Below are positions 1 through 8,048 of a DNA stretch of 34,931 nt, piece after piece (the first letter of the stretch is position 1; every line of letters begins with the position of its first letter). Under the pieces are notes generated by a model that saw only the letters and a program-made list of their open reading frames with translations, did no database searches and was not told the DNA's origin. Source of the DNA: Spirochaetota bacterium (GTDB taxonomy: Bacteria; Spirochaetota; Spirochaetia; SZUA-6); NCBI GenBank assembly GCA_013151965.1, contig JAADHF010000091.1:1-34931 (forward strand). The letters run 5' to 3'. Both the position numbers and the translations under genes were made by a program.

Positions 1-173
1 CGCTTTTCGGGTTTGTTAATGCATTTGCAATCTTTATCGCACCTCTAAAGATACCATCCGAATTTATTCAATCCATTCCCTATGTAACCACTGTAATTGT
101 ACTTGCAGTATACTCCATTAATAAAACCAGAAAAGAAAGAGCGGCAATCGGCAGCAGTGCAGAGGAGAGGTAA
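1..173 (+). CDS. BMP-family (nucleoside/simple sugar) ABC transporter permease, C-terminal end
   Basis: Only the last 56 codons or so are in the window; the reading frame runs from base 3 to the TAA at 171-173. The tail has a hydrophobic segment ending in IPYVTTVIVLAVYS followed by a basic, polar end. The IPSEFIQSIPY motif matches the C-terminus of the second permease of NupQ/YufQ-type transporters, which work with BMP-family binding proteins. It would sit in the cytoplasmic membrane and import nucleosides or related compounds. The nucleoside hydrolase that follows after about 60 bases, and the BMP binding protein at 2684-3766, support this reading. The assignment is inferred from a short fragment, so substrate and exact subfamily are open. 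Confidence 0.6.
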   Translation, partial: LFGFVNAFAIFIAPLKIPSEFIQSIPYVTTVIVLAVYSINKTRKERAAIGSSAEER

Positions 174-235
174 ATAATTTATGACAAAACTTTCTTTAAC
201 AACAGTACCGTGTGCAGTGTAAGGAGCTTAAAACC

Positions 236-1219
236 ATGAAAAAGATTATCCTGGACTGCGATCCCGGCCATGATGATATGATTGCCATCATGTTGGCCGA
301 AGCATCGGAGGAAATCGAATTATTGGGCATAACCACGGTAGCGGGCAACCAGGCAGGTGAAAAAACCTTTACAAATACCTTAAAAATTCTAACTTTAATG
401 GGGGAAAAAGATATCCCGGTAGCCCGCGGATTTGATAAGCCGATTGTAAGAGACCTGACGGTAGCACCGGAAATTCACGGTGTATCCGGTCTGGATGGTG
501 CAAGACTGCCCGAACCGGATATGCCGCCCTCCGCTATCTCTGATATGCACGCAGTGGATTTTATTATTTCCACTCTGCTTAAGGAAAACACTTCCGTATC
601 TTCCGGTCCTGCACCCGGGGATGAGAAGATATACCTTGTTCCCACCGGACCGCTTACCAATATTGCCGTTGCCCTTATAAAGGCGCCGGAAATCAAGAAA
701 AGAATAGAAAGAATAGTACTTATGGGAGGAGCTGTTTACGATTCGAATGTTACACCCGCAGCCGAGTTTAACATATTTGTAGATCCGGAGGCTGCAGAAA
801 TTGTTTTTAAATCCGGCATCCCGGTTACAATGGTGGGCCTCGATGTATCAAACAAATCCGTTTTTACATTCGAAGACATTAATCACATCACTGCTATGAG
901 AGGACGTGTTTCCGGTATAGTAGGTCCCCTGCTTCATTTCTTTGCTCATGCGAATTATGAGATTTTCAGGATAAACGGAGCACCTCTCCACGACCCCCTA
1001 ACAGTAGCATACCTGATAGACGGCACAATTCTGACAACGAAAAACCTTCACGTGGACATAGAAACAAACGGAGAATTTACAAGGGGAAGAACCGTAGCCG
1101 ATATATACGGAGTTACAGGAAAAAAACCGAATGCCGATGTGGCATTAAAAGTCGATGTTGATAAATTTAAAAAGCTCGTTTTTGATGCCATAAAGAAGCT
1201 CGATTTAAGAGGTTTATAA
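236..1219 (+). CDS. Inosine-uridine-preferring nucleoside hydrolase family protein (copy 1)
   Basis: This 327-residue protein hydrolyses the N-glycosidic bond of ribonucleosides to free base and ribose in the cytoplasm, by family. The calcium-binding signature DCDPGHDD is at residues 7-14. The VDPEAA segment and the catalytic pair His252-Asp253 (in HDPLTVA) are all present, so it looks fully active. The start is placed at ATG 236 because AAGGAG lies 9 bases upstream; an in-frame GTG at 212 has no such site. The stop codon overlaps the ATG of the amidohydrolase by one base (TAATG), so the two are translationally coupled. With the upstream permease fragment this forms a nucleoside uptake and breakdown operon. 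Whether it prefers purine or pyrimidine nucleosides cannot be told from the sequence. Confidence 0.9.
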   Translation: MKKIILDCDPGHDDMIAIMLAEASEEIELLGITTVAGNQAGEKTFTNTLKILTLMGEKDIPVARGFDKPIVRDLTVAPEIHGVSGLDGARLPEPDMPPSAISDMHAVDFIISTLLKENTSVSSGPAPGDEKIYLVPTGPLTNIAVALIKAPEIKKRIERIVLMGGAVYDSNVTPAAEFNIFVDPEAAEIVFKSGIPVTMVGLDVSNKSVFTFEDINHITAMRGRVSGIVGPLLHFFAHANYEIFRINGAPLHDPLTVAYLIDGTILTTKNLHVDIETNGEFTRGRTVADIYGVTGKKPNADVALKVDVDKFKKLVFDAIKKLDLRGL

Positions 1220-2571
1220 TGCTGATTACAAATACTTCCGTTTTTGATTTCGAAGATCTTACACTTAAAGAGAACGTACATATAGTAATCGAGGGCGGTA
1301 AAATAGCCCGGCTAATTACAGAAGATACGGATCCGGCAGCTTTTAAGGAGATAACAGACAGACCCGGCAGACTGCCTGCCGAAGGGTATAAAGAAATTAT
1401 CAATGGAAGAGACAAGCTGACAGTTCCCGGTCTGGCAAACTGTCATTCACATACCGCCATGTCCCTCCTCCGCGGCAGTGCGGAGGATATAAACAGCTTC
1501 GACTGGTTTAACAAACATATCTGGCTCTATGAGAAAAATCTTAAACCTGAAGATGTTTACTGGGGAACCCTGTTAGGAGCTGCGGAAATGCTTTTGGGGG
1601 GAGTCACATTCGTCTGCGATCACTACTTTTATATGGATCAGGCATTTAAGGCATATACCGATGCGGGAATAAGGGCCGACCTCGGATGGACTGTCTTCGG
1701 GCAGGGTGATAACCGGGAAAAAGAGTACATGTCGGCACTGGACTTTACGGAGAAGTACAGAGATAAATCGGAAACAATTACAGTAAGCCTTGCCCCTCAT
1801 TCACCGTACATATGCCCGGAAGATTTTTTAAAAGATATCGCTCTTCATGCGGACAGAGAAAATCTTAAACTGCACATACACGTATCCGAGGAACAGTGGC
1901 AGGTGGATAAAAGCCTGAAAGAAACGGGGAAAACACCCGTGGAATATCTTTCCGATCTTGGGATTATACGAAAGGATTCCATCCTCGCCCACGCATACTA
2001 CTCTACGGATAAAGATCTTAAAATTATCAGGGAAAAAAATGCCCTGGTTGCTCATGCTCCCAAAACCTATATGAAATTCGGCTTTTTAAAAGATTTCCTG
2101 CCGAGAGCCGTTAATGCCGGAATCAGAGTATCTTTTGCCTCCGACGGACCTGCATCCAATTCTAACTTTTCGATTTTCGAAGCGGCGCGTGATGCGGCTC
2201 TTCTATCCAAACTTGCTTCAGGCAATGCAGAAGCCGGACGAATCAGGGATATAATGCCGATGCTGTCATCAGGTTACTCACTCCTTAATAAAGGAAAAAC
2301 CGGGAAGGTTAAAGAAGGATATACTGCCGATCTTGTGCTTATTGACAGAAATTCGACCGGCATGAATCCCGAAATAAACATAGCCGCAAATCTTCTGTAT
2401 TCTCTCTCTGACAGAGACATAGACACAGTAATTGTTAACGGATTACCGGTTGTAAAAAAAGGAGAGCTTATCAATATTGATATACAGGAAGTACGAAAGA
2501 ACGTAAACAGGATAAAAAACAGAATGACTGCCGCAGATGAATCCGAACCCATGCAGGTTTTCGGCACCTGA
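1219..2571 (+). CDS. Metal-dependent amidohydrolase, SAH/MTA-deaminase or TrzA/AtzA type
   Basis: A 450-residue member of the amidohydrolase superfamily. The metal-binding His-x-His is at residues 76-78 (CHSHTAMSLLRG). Further landmarks in order are the HIHVSEE strand (third metal His), AHAYYS (fourth His) and FASDGPASNSN (catalytic Asp). The order and wording match the 5'-methylthioadenosine/S-adenosylhomocysteine deaminase and chlorohydrolase-like group. Members deaminate adenosine derivatives, guanine or related rings. The coupling to a nucleoside hydrolase fits a deaminase for salvaged nucleosides or bases, but this is inference. It is the last gene of the + operon; a hairpin at 2624-2673 follows. 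Guanine deaminase is an alternative. Confidence 0.8.
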   Translation: MLITNTSVFDFEDLTLKENVHIVIEGGKIARLITEDTDPAAFKEITDRPGRLPAEGYKEIINGRDKLTVPGLANCHSHTAMSLLRGSAEDINSFDWFNKHIWLYEKNLKPEDVYWGTLLGAAEMLLGGVTFVCDHYFYMDQAFKAYTDAGIRADLGWTVFGQGDNREKEYMSALDFTEKYRDKSETITVSLAPHSPYICPEDFLKDIALHADRENLKLHIHVSEEQWQVDKSLKETGKTPVEYLSDLGIIRKDSILAHAYYSTDKDLKIIREKNALVAHAPKTYMKFGFLKDFLPRAVNAGIRVSFASDGPASNSNFSIFEAARDAALLSKLASGNAEAGRIRDIMPMLSSGYSLLNKGKTGKVKEGYTADLVLIDRNSTGMNPEINIAANLLYSLSDRDIDTVIVNGLPVVKKGELINIDIQEVRKNVNRIKNRMTAADESEPMQVFGT

Positions 2572-2623
2572 AGTATTGTTAAAATCATGGAAACCCGGCA
2601 TCTTAGTTTAGTTAAAAAAACAA

Positions 2624-2673
2624 AAACCGGGAAGTCCGGCTGTAATATGAAGAACAGCCATACCCCCCGGTTT
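2624..2673 (-). terminator. Terminator of the BMP binding-protein transcript
   Basis: Outer arms AAACCGGG (2624-2631) and CCCGGTTT (2666-2673) pair perfectly, and inside them GGCTGT (2638-2643) pairs with ACAGCC (2654-2659). Read on the minus strand, the stem is followed by a run of T residues broken by a single G and then AAC, a good rho-independent terminator for the minus-strand gene ending at 2684. The same hairpin lies 52 bases past the + strand amidohydrolase and may stop both convergent transcripts. Confidence 0.8.
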
Positions 2674-2683
2674 GTTATATAGA

Positions 2684-3766
2684 TTACTTTCCTAACGCAG
2701 TATTTACTTTGATTTCTCCGTTTACAATCTTCTTTTCGATTTCCTTAACCCTGTCTCTGAACTTTGCGGAAATGAGCTTCTCGTAATTTTCGTTATCAGC
2801 AACCGCTATTCCATCCTCTTTAAGTCCGAGAGCTTCGGCTTTACCGTATGGAAGTTTCCCTTCCATGTGAAGCTTAATAGCTCTGTAGAGGGATAAGCCT
2901 ACATTCTTCTTCATCGATGTTACGATAAAGGATGCTTTTTCGGGATCCGTATTTTTAAAAAGCTTGTACTGGTCGGAATCCACACCTATGGCATACCTCT
3001 TGCGCTCCTTGGCCGCATCCAGCAGTCCCAGTCCTGTTTCGCCGGCAACATTAAATGCAATATCGGCACCCTGGTCGTACTGTGCAAGAACGAGCTCTTT
3101 CCCTTTTGCCGGATCGCTGAATGAAGCCGCATAGGAAACAAGAACCTTAACATCCGGGTTAATATATTTTGCGCCCTGGATATATCCCACTTTAAAATCA
3201 TTTATAACCGGAATATCCATGCCGCCGAGAAATCCTATAACCTTATCCTTATTCGCATACTTCATGTCCGATGTAGTTACCATTGCCGCAAGCGCACCTA
3301 CCAGAAACGAACCTTCGTTCTGCTTGTAGAGAATCGAATAAACATTACCGAGGTTGCCCTTGGAATAATCTACAGTCGTATCATAGGTAATGAATCTTTT
3401 ATCAGGATGCTGAGGCGCAATCTTTGCAAGAGAATCTACAAGCTGCCATGTACCGGCAATAATGATGTCCCAGTCACCTTCTGCAAGCTGCTGTAAATCC
3501 GGTTCCCAGCGGGCGGGATCATAACCGCCTTCGATTGTTTTACCTTCGATTCCCAGTTTCTTAATCGCCATCTGAATTCCGCTGTTTGCAGAGTCGAAAA
3601 ACGATTTATCGCCCAATGTTCCGTTTATATACAGAACAACTTTAAGTTTTCCTCCGGCTGCGGCACTCTTTTTTTTGCCTGCAGCTTCCTGCTTGCCTCC
3701 GGCCATAACCATAGCGGCACTGAAAACAAATACCACGGCAAGAAACAAAGTCAGTGTCTTTTTCAT
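2684..3766 (-). CDS. BMP-family periplasmic nucleoside/purine-binding protein
   Basis: A 360-residue substrate-binding protein of the BMP/PnrA family, the receptor component of nucleoside ABC transporters. Residues 1-22 form a signal peptide (MKK, a hydrophobic core, then VMA). The mature start GGKQEAAGKKK is a flexible linker, followed by the family segment GTLGDKSFFDSANSG and a two-lobed periplasmic fold. There is no cysteine at the cleavage site, so unlike the PnrA/TmpC lipoprotein of Treponema pallidum it should be released by signal peptidase I. AAGGAG precedes the ATG. It lies 63 bases downstream of a nucleoside hydrolase in the same direction, and near a matching permease (1-173) on the opposite strand. 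No ATPase gene is visible in the window. The bound ligand is inferred from context. Confidence 0.85.
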   Translation of the reverse strand: MKKTLTLFLAVVFVFSAAMVMAGGKQEAAGKKKSAAAGGKLKVVLYINGTLGDKSFFDSANSGIQMAIKKLGIEGKTIEGGYDPARWEPDLQQLAEGDWDIIIAGTWQLVDSLAKIAPQHPDKRFITYDTTVDYSKGNLGNVYSILYKQNEGSFLVGALAAMVTTSDMKYANKDKVIGFLGGMDIPVINDFKVGYIQGAKYINPDVKVLVSYAASFSDPAKGKELVLAQYDQGADIAFNVAGETGLGLLDAAKERKRYAIGVDSDQYKLFKNTDPEKASFIVTSMKKNVGLSLYRAIKLHMEGKLPYGKAEALGLKEDGIAVADNENYEKLISAKFRDRVKEIEKKIVNGEIKVNTALGK

Positions 3767-3781
3767 AACATTCTCCTTATC

Positions 3782-3815
3782 CTGAATTTTTATATTCAGC
3801 CCGTATAACGGGCTG
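3782..3815 (-). other. Intercistronic double stem-loop between nucleoside hydrolase 2 and the BMP gene
   Basis: CAGCCCGT (3797-3804) and ACGGGCTG (3808-3815) form an 8-bp stem with a 3-base loop. CTGAAT (3782-3787) and ATTCAG (3794-3799) form a second stem. The two share CAG/CTG at 3797-3799, so they compete for those bases. On the minus strand there is no U-run after the first stem, which favours mRNA processing, partial termination or protection of the BMP message over a full stop. The function is inferred. Confidence 0.5.
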
Positions 3816-3829
3816 TTTAAGCCTTTTAC

Positions 3830-4738
3830 TCAGTCAGGACGAAAAATCTTTTTAAGAACATTTTTAAATTTCCCCCTGTCGAGCTCAGTTACAATCTCCA
3901 TGCGTGCACCGTCATTAAGTATACTTGCTCCTCTTAAAGTATTGTAATTAAGTTCCATTTTCAAGTCTCCTGAAATTTTCCTGGAAGCAACTCCCTCATC
4001 CACTACAAATGCCATGGCAGCCGGATCAGGAAGCATTGTTACACGTATGCCGTGGAACTTCTCTATAAAAGCCATCGTTACCTGCTGAATATCAAGAAAG
4101 AGTTTTCCGGATTTACTGTCCTCCGGAACGATACTCTTTAACTCCTCCTCTGTAAACGGGACTTTTACAATCGGATCCCAGGGAACAATACTCATCGGAA
4201 TACCGCTGTCGATAACAAACTGTACAGACTCCGGGTCAAAATAAAAATTAAACTCCGCAAAACGTGTAACATTCCCGGTTTCTAAAGCTCCCCCCATACA
4301 CACTACCCTGCCGATAAGCTCCTTAAGTTCGGGAAATAAATTAATCGCCATTGCTATATTCGTTAAAGGGCCGAGAGTTACAAGAGTTAATCCCGGGTTT
4401 TCCTCTGCCTTTTTGTATATGGCGACAGGTGCTGCATCATCTTCGGTTTTCTTCTCTGTTTTCGGAAGTTCCACATCCCCTATGCCGTTTTTCCCGTGTA
4501 TTCTCTCCCCATAGTGCGGCTCCGCAACCAGAGGCATATAAGCACCTTTATAAACAGGAATATCATTCCTGCCCAGATAAGATAAAAGCCTCAGTACATT
4601 TTCAGTAACCTGCGTTACATTCGTATTCCCCGAGACGGTTGTTATGCCGGTAACTTTTAAGTTTTCAGAAGAAAGAGCAATCATTATTGCAATTGCATCA
4701 TCCACACCGCAGTCGGTATCTATAAGTATTTTCTCCAC
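3830..4738 (-). CDS. Nucleoside hydrolase family protein (divergent copy 2)
   Basis: About 302 residues when started at GTG 4738. The fold signature is present as DTDCGVDDA, with Cys where Pro is usual. The FYFDPESVQ segment, equivalent to the NxFxDPEA region, is also present. The C-terminal catalytic HDP of copy 1 is replaced by PDP (MLPDPAAMA). Loss of that His removes the usual leaving-group acid, so it may use another mechanism or substrate. GTG 4738 is preferred because GAGG lies 5 bases upstream and because the promoter's -10 element (4777-4772) directly abuts the upstream ATG at 4771, putting that ATG before the expected transcription start. It appears to form an operon with the BMP binding protein downstream. 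Confidence 0.82.
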   Translation of the reverse strand: MEKILIDTDCGVDDAIAIMIALSSENLKVTGITTVSGNTNVTQVTENVLRLLSYLGRNDIPVYKGAYMPLVAEPHYGERIHGKNGIGDVELPKTEKKTEDDAAPVAIYKKAEENPGLTLVTLGPLTNIAMAINLFPELKELIGRVVCMGGALETGNVTRFAEFNFYFDPESVQFVIDSGIPMSIVPWDPIVKVPFTEEELKSIVPEDSKSGKLFLDIQQVTMAFIEKFHGIRVTMLPDPAAMAFVVDEGVASRKISGDLKMELNYNTLRGASILNDGARMEIVTELDRGKFKNVLKKIFRPD

Positions 4739-4771
4739 AAAGACCTCACTGTTCCTATTGTTAGTACTCAT

Positions 4772-4800
4772 AGTATAAGATATATCGGCCGTATATTCAA
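4772..4800 (-). promoter_or_regulatory. Sigma70-type promoter for nucleoside hydrolase 2
   Basis: On the minus strand TTGAAT (4800-4795) and TATACT (4777-4772) are separated by exactly 17 bases. Transcription should begin near 4765, downstream of the ATG at 4771, which supports the GTG start at 4738. Confidence 0.55.
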
Positions 4801-4857
4801 TTATAAAACCAGTTGATACTTGATTATGACGGCTCTATCGTAAAGAATAAAGGGGAA

Positions 4858-6198
4858 ATGGATAATCAAATTAAAAAAGCTGCGATGGATGAGATAGATA
4901 ATAACAGGGAATATATTATAGGTATCGGAAAATCTATCTTTAATGAACCCGAGGAAGGATACAGAGAGTTCAGGACAGCAGAAAAAGTGTCGGATGCTTT
5001 CCGCAGGTTTTCCATTCCCTATAGCAGCGGACATGCAGTGACAGGCATAAAAGGATTTATAAAAGGCGGAGCAAAGGGGCCTACCATTGCATTGCTCGGA
5101 GAACTGGATGCCCTGATTAACCATGAACATCCGCAGGCAGACAGCATAACCGGAGCTGCCCATGCATGCGGACACTTTGCCCAGATTGCCTGGCTTATCG
5201 GCGGAGCGGCAGGACTTAACAGGGTTGCAGAAAAGTTATGCGGTAATGTTGCGCTTCTTGCCGTGCCCGCAGAAGAATTTATAAGTATGGATTTCAGAGA
5301 AGGTTTAAGGGAAAGCGGCACAATCAGGTACTTCGGAGGCAAACAGGAGTTTATACGGCTTAACCTGTTCGATGATATCGATATCGCATTAATGAATCAT
5401 GCCCATACGGATAAGCCTGCACGTTCTACTCAAATTATAGAGGGTTACAATGGTTTTATCGGCAAAAGCATCACCTTTACCGGGAGGGCATCCCATGCCG
5501 GAGCTTACCCGCACAGGGGAATCAATGCACTGAACATGTTCCATGTTGCTCTTTCCGCGATCAATGCACAAAGGGAAACATTTAAAGATACCGATGCCGC
5601 ACGTGTTCATTTTATCATTACAAAAGGCGGAGACAGTGTAAATGTTGTGCCCGCAGAAGTAAGAGTCGAAATGTTTGTTCGCGCAAACAGTATTAAAGCA
5701 ATTAACGGGCTAAGCGGGAAGGTGGATAACGCACTGAAAGCCGGTGCCCTCGGAATAGGCGGGTCTGTTGAGATAAAAAATATCCCCGGTTACATGCCTC
5801 TTGTACCGGATGATAATCTCTACAATATCTGGAAAAAGAATGCATGCAGGATACTCGGGAAGAAAAACGTCATTACAATCCCCGCAATAACGGCCTCTAC
5901 GGATATGGGGGATGTATCGCATATAATCCCGGCCATAGAGCCGTCTACCGGGGGCTTCTCCGGCGGCATGCACTCGAAAGATTTCATGGTAACAGACGAG
6001 GAAATGGCCTATATTATACCTGCAAAACTGTATGCCATGACAGTTATCGACCTTCTTGAAAATAACGGGAAACAGGCCTATAGTATCATAAAGGATCAAA
6101 AGAAAAAATTAACGAAAAATCGATACTTGAAAACACTCGACTCGATGTTCCGTACGGAAAAATTCTCCGCATCCGATTTATCTTCTACTCTCCAATAA
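4858..6198 (+). CDS. M20-family metallo-amidohydrolase (AbgB-like)
   Basis: About 446 residues from ATG 4858. The zinc-site landmarks of M20 amidohydrolases are present in order: LGELDAL, HACGH, PAEEF and the C-terminal GGMHSKDF. The dimerisation-domain segment [15 protein letters not shown] lies between them. The form is closest to p-aminobenzoyl-glutamate hydrolase subunit B and the aminoacylase-like group, which split amide bonds of N-acylated amino acids. The start at 4858 has AGGGG only 2 bases upstream, which is short; a TTG at 4813 in frame is the alternative. It is transcribed away from nucleoside hydrolase 2 and its 3' end overlaps the convergent YjbQ gene by 14 bases. The true substrate is not known; the nearby nucleoside genes do not explain it. 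Confidence 0.82.
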   Translation: MDNQIKKAAMDEIDNNREYIIGIGKSIFNEPEEGYREFRTAEKVSDAFRRFSIPYSSGHAVTGIKGFIKGGAKGPTIALLGELDALINHEHPQADSITGAAHACGHFAQIAWLIGGAAGLNRVAEKLCGNVALLAVPAEEFISMDFREGLRESGTIRYFGGKQEFIRLNLFDDIDIALMNHAHTDKPARSTQIIEGYNGFIGKSITFTGRASHAGAYPHRGINALNMFHVALSAINAQRETFKDTDAARVHFIITKGGDSVNVVPAEVRVEMFVRANSIKAINGLSGKVDNALKAGALGIGGSVEIKNIPGYMPLVPDDNLYNIWKKNACRILGKKNVITIPAITASTDMGDVSHIIPAIEPSTGGFSGGMHSKDFMVTDEEMAYIIPAKLYAMTVIDLLENNGKQAYSIIKDQKKKLTKNRYLKTLDSMFRTEKFSASDLSSTLQ

Positions 6199-6601
6199 TT
6201 TTAACTAAAACCCGTTTTCTCCTGCGGCCGTCGAATTCTCCGTAGAATATCTGTTCCCAGGGTCCGAAATGAAGCTTGCCGTCTGTAACGGCAATTACAA
6301 CCTCCCGCCCCATAACCTGCCGTTTCATATGAGCATCGGCATTATCCTCTCCGTAATTATGCGCATACCCGGAAACAGGCTCGTGCGGCGCAAGTTTTTC
6401 GAGCCACTTCTCGTAATCCTGATGAAGCCCGCTCTCATCATCATTAATAAAAACACTTGCCGTTATATGCATTGCATTTACGAGACACAGTCCCTCACGA
6501 ACTCCGCTTTCCTTTACAAGCTGTTCCACTGTCGGAGTAATATTGATAAATTCCATACGTTTTTTTGTATTAAACCACAGTTCCCTTGTTAAAGATTTCA
6601 A
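6185..6601 (-). CDS. YjbQ/UPF0047 family protein
   Basis: A 138-residue single-domain protein with the family landmarks EFINITP near the N-terminus, then [30 protein letters not shown], the [11 protein letters not shown] strand and [16 protein letters not shown] at the end. Family members are small trimeric beta proteins; E. coli YjbQ has weak thiamine phosphate synthase activity, and the real role is unsettled. The start is TTG 6601, preceded by AGGGGTGA, because the family's conserved N-terminal strand lies upstream of the first ATG at 6556. It follows the polyprenyl synthase with a 13-base gap, so the two form an operon. The conserved histidines expected of the family are present. Confidence 0.88.
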   Translation of the reverse strand: MKSLTRELWFNTKKRMEFINITPTVEQLVKESGVREGLCLVNAMHITASVFINDDESGLHQDYEKWLEKLAPHEPVSGYAHNYGEDNADAHMKRQVMGREVVIAVTDGKLHFGPWEQIFYGEFDGRRRKRVLVKIIGE

Positions 6602-6614
6602 AATTCACCCCTGT

Positions 6615-7742
6615 TTATTTTTTTCTGTTCAGATTATACGAAATAAGATCCTTAAGAATCCTGTAATGCTCTGTGCCGGATAGATCGGCGCTTTCGTCAA
6701 GCTGTTCCAGTTTTCTGTTTATGTCCCCCACATATCCGTTTATAATACTATTAATTTTTTCCGGTATCTTCAATGCAATGGCAAGATTTTTTACATAATC
6801 CACATCGGTATCGGAAATATCCGGATTCCCGTATACGGTTTTAAATTTTTTAAGCTGATCCCTGTCTGCGGTACCGGTAAGCAGATAGTAGATAATCGTC
6901 TTTTTCCCCTCCCGTATATCCGAACCTATCGGTTTTCCCGCTTCATACTCATTTCCGAACAAACCCAGCTCATCATCTTTGATCTGAAAAATTACACCTA
7001 ATTTTTCGCCTAACTCTTCGAGCAAACCGGCTTCCTCAGTATCACAGCCCGAAATTAAAGCCCCGGCAACAAGAGGCATGGAAAACGTATATCTCCCCGT
7101 TTTATACCTGTAAAGATTCAATATAGCTTCTTCTGTTCCTGCTTTTTCCGACTGGCTTAAAAATACATCTTCCATCTGAGCAACACCCACCATCGTTATC
7201 TCTCTGCTGAAAAGCTTAAGAATTCTTTTATGAATCCGGCTATTAAGTTCCAGAGACGACAGTATCGAAAAGGCAAGAAAAAAAGCAATATCTCCGGCAC
7301 AGATTCCCATAGCCTCACCTGTGTGAGCAGCCGCATTATATTTGACATTCCGGCTGCCGGACAGCTCTCCCCTCTGCATTAAAAAATCGGCATACTGCCT
7401 GTGAATAGTAGGCGCACCTCTTCTAAGTGTATCCCTGTCCATTATGTCATCATGAATCAGCAGCGCAGACTGCATAAGCTCGACAGCCCCTCCTATTCTG
7501 ATAACCTCATCCCTGCCCGAAGCAAAGTTGCCATTAAGAACCGTCCGTTCTGTAAAAATATCATACCCCAGACAGACAAGCCCTCCGCGCATCATCTTAC
7601 CTCTTGTGGAAAAATCATAGAGGCGTGTGCAGATATCCGTACCAAAACTATTTACCTTACCAAGCATGTCTTTCTGTGTTTCCAGAAATTCTTTAAGGAA
7701 CAGTGCAATTTTCTCTTTTTGCCGGGAAAAATATTTAAGCAA
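6615..7742 (-). CDS. Polyprenyl diphosphate synthase (trans-isoprenyl chain elongation)
   Basis: A 375-residue class I prenyltransferase that condenses isopentenyl diphosphate onto an allylic diphosphate. The first aspartate-rich motif DDIMD is at residues 98-102, followed by the RRG of DTLRRGAPT. The second motif is DDELG at 256-260, in the DDxLGxFG form found in many GGPP and longer-chain synthases. The KTGRYTF segment that binds IPP lies at about 214-220. The start is TTG 7742 with GGAG 8 bases upstream; the ATG at 7746 is out of frame and stops after three codons. The product chain length cannot be read reliably. dxs at 10965 supplies the same pathway but is not in the same operon. Confidence 0.88.
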   Translation of the reverse strand: MLKYFSRQKEKIALFLKEFLETQKDMLGKVNSFGTDICTRLYDFSTRGKMMRGGLVCLGYDIFTERTVLNGNFASGRDEVIRIGGAVELMQSALLIHDDIMDRDTLRRGAPTIHRQYADFLMQRGELSGSRNVKYNAAAHTGEAMGICAGDIAFFLAFSILSSLELNSRIHKRILKLFSREITMVGVAQMEDVFLSQSEKAGTEEAILNLYRYKTGRYTFSMPLVAGALISGCDTEEAGLLEELGEKLGVIFQIKDDELGLFGNEYEAGKPIGSDIREGKKTIIYYLLTGTADRDQLKKFKTVYGNPDISDTDVDYVKNLAIALKIPEKINSIINGYVGDINRKLEQLDESADLSGTEHYRILKDLISYNLNRKK

Positions 7743-7761
7743 CCATTTTACTCCACGTATA

Positions 7762-7790
7762 TTTAAACAGTTTTAACATAATGTAGTCAA
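7762..7790 (-). promoter_or_regulatory. Candidate promoter for the polyprenyl synthase-yjbQ operon
   Basis: On the minus strand TTGACT (7790-7785) is followed after 17 bases by TTTAAA (7767-7762). The -35 is good and the -10 matches only four of six positions. The leader would be very short, starting almost at the GGAG. Confidence 0.35.
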
Positions 7791-8002
7791 TCACCGGCAA
7801 AAGCATATACTGCCTCACCGTCCTCTGTTTCCCTGCAGCCGTGACATGAAATTTTTTTGTTTTTTTAAGAACCCCATATATCCGGTTTTATTCCCTCCCA
7901 TTATTTGAAAACTATATGAAAAATATATTACAAAAAAACAATAAAAATTTAATAATTTTCCGACAAACAGTTTTATTTTTTTTAAATAATTGATAGTATA
8001 GA

Positions 8003-8043
8003 TTTCCAGTCCGGCAGAATTAATTTAATCTATAAACTGGAAA
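8003..8043 (+). promoter_or_regulatory. Inverted repeat in the leader of phosphate transporter 1
   Basis: TTTCCAGT (8003-8010) and ACTGGAAA (8036-8043) are perfect complements separated by 25 bases, ending five bases before the ATG at 8049. The only Shine-Dalgarno-like bases (GGA, 8039-8041) lie inside the right arm, so folding would hide the ribosome site. It could be a translational switch or a repressor operator. No ligand-binding RNA motif is recognised. Confidence 0.45.
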
Positions 8044-8048
8044 CATAA

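Larger units (their letters stand above)
7743..8048. other. Divergent 306-base intergenic region between polyprenyl synthase and phosphate transporter 1
   Basis: This stretch holds no gene. Its left part carries a candidate minus-strand promoter (7762-7790). The middle, about 7850-8000, is very AT-rich with several A and T runs. The right end carries an 8-bp inverted repeat just before the phosphate transporter start. I could not pick a convincing promoter for the transporter. Confidence 0.5.

Noticed and set aside
7735-7746. ATG at 7746 as start of the polyprenyl synthase, or as a leader peptide
   Set aside because: It is out of frame and stops after three codons; the TTG at 7742 is in frame with GGAG at proper spacing. 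A regulatory mini-frame cannot be excluded but has no support.
7895-7990. Possible promoter for phosphate transporter 1 in the AT-rich leader
   Set aside because: Several TTGAAA- and TATA-like strings occur, but none combines a good -35, a good -10 and 16-18 base spacing; chance matches are expected in such AT-rich DNA.
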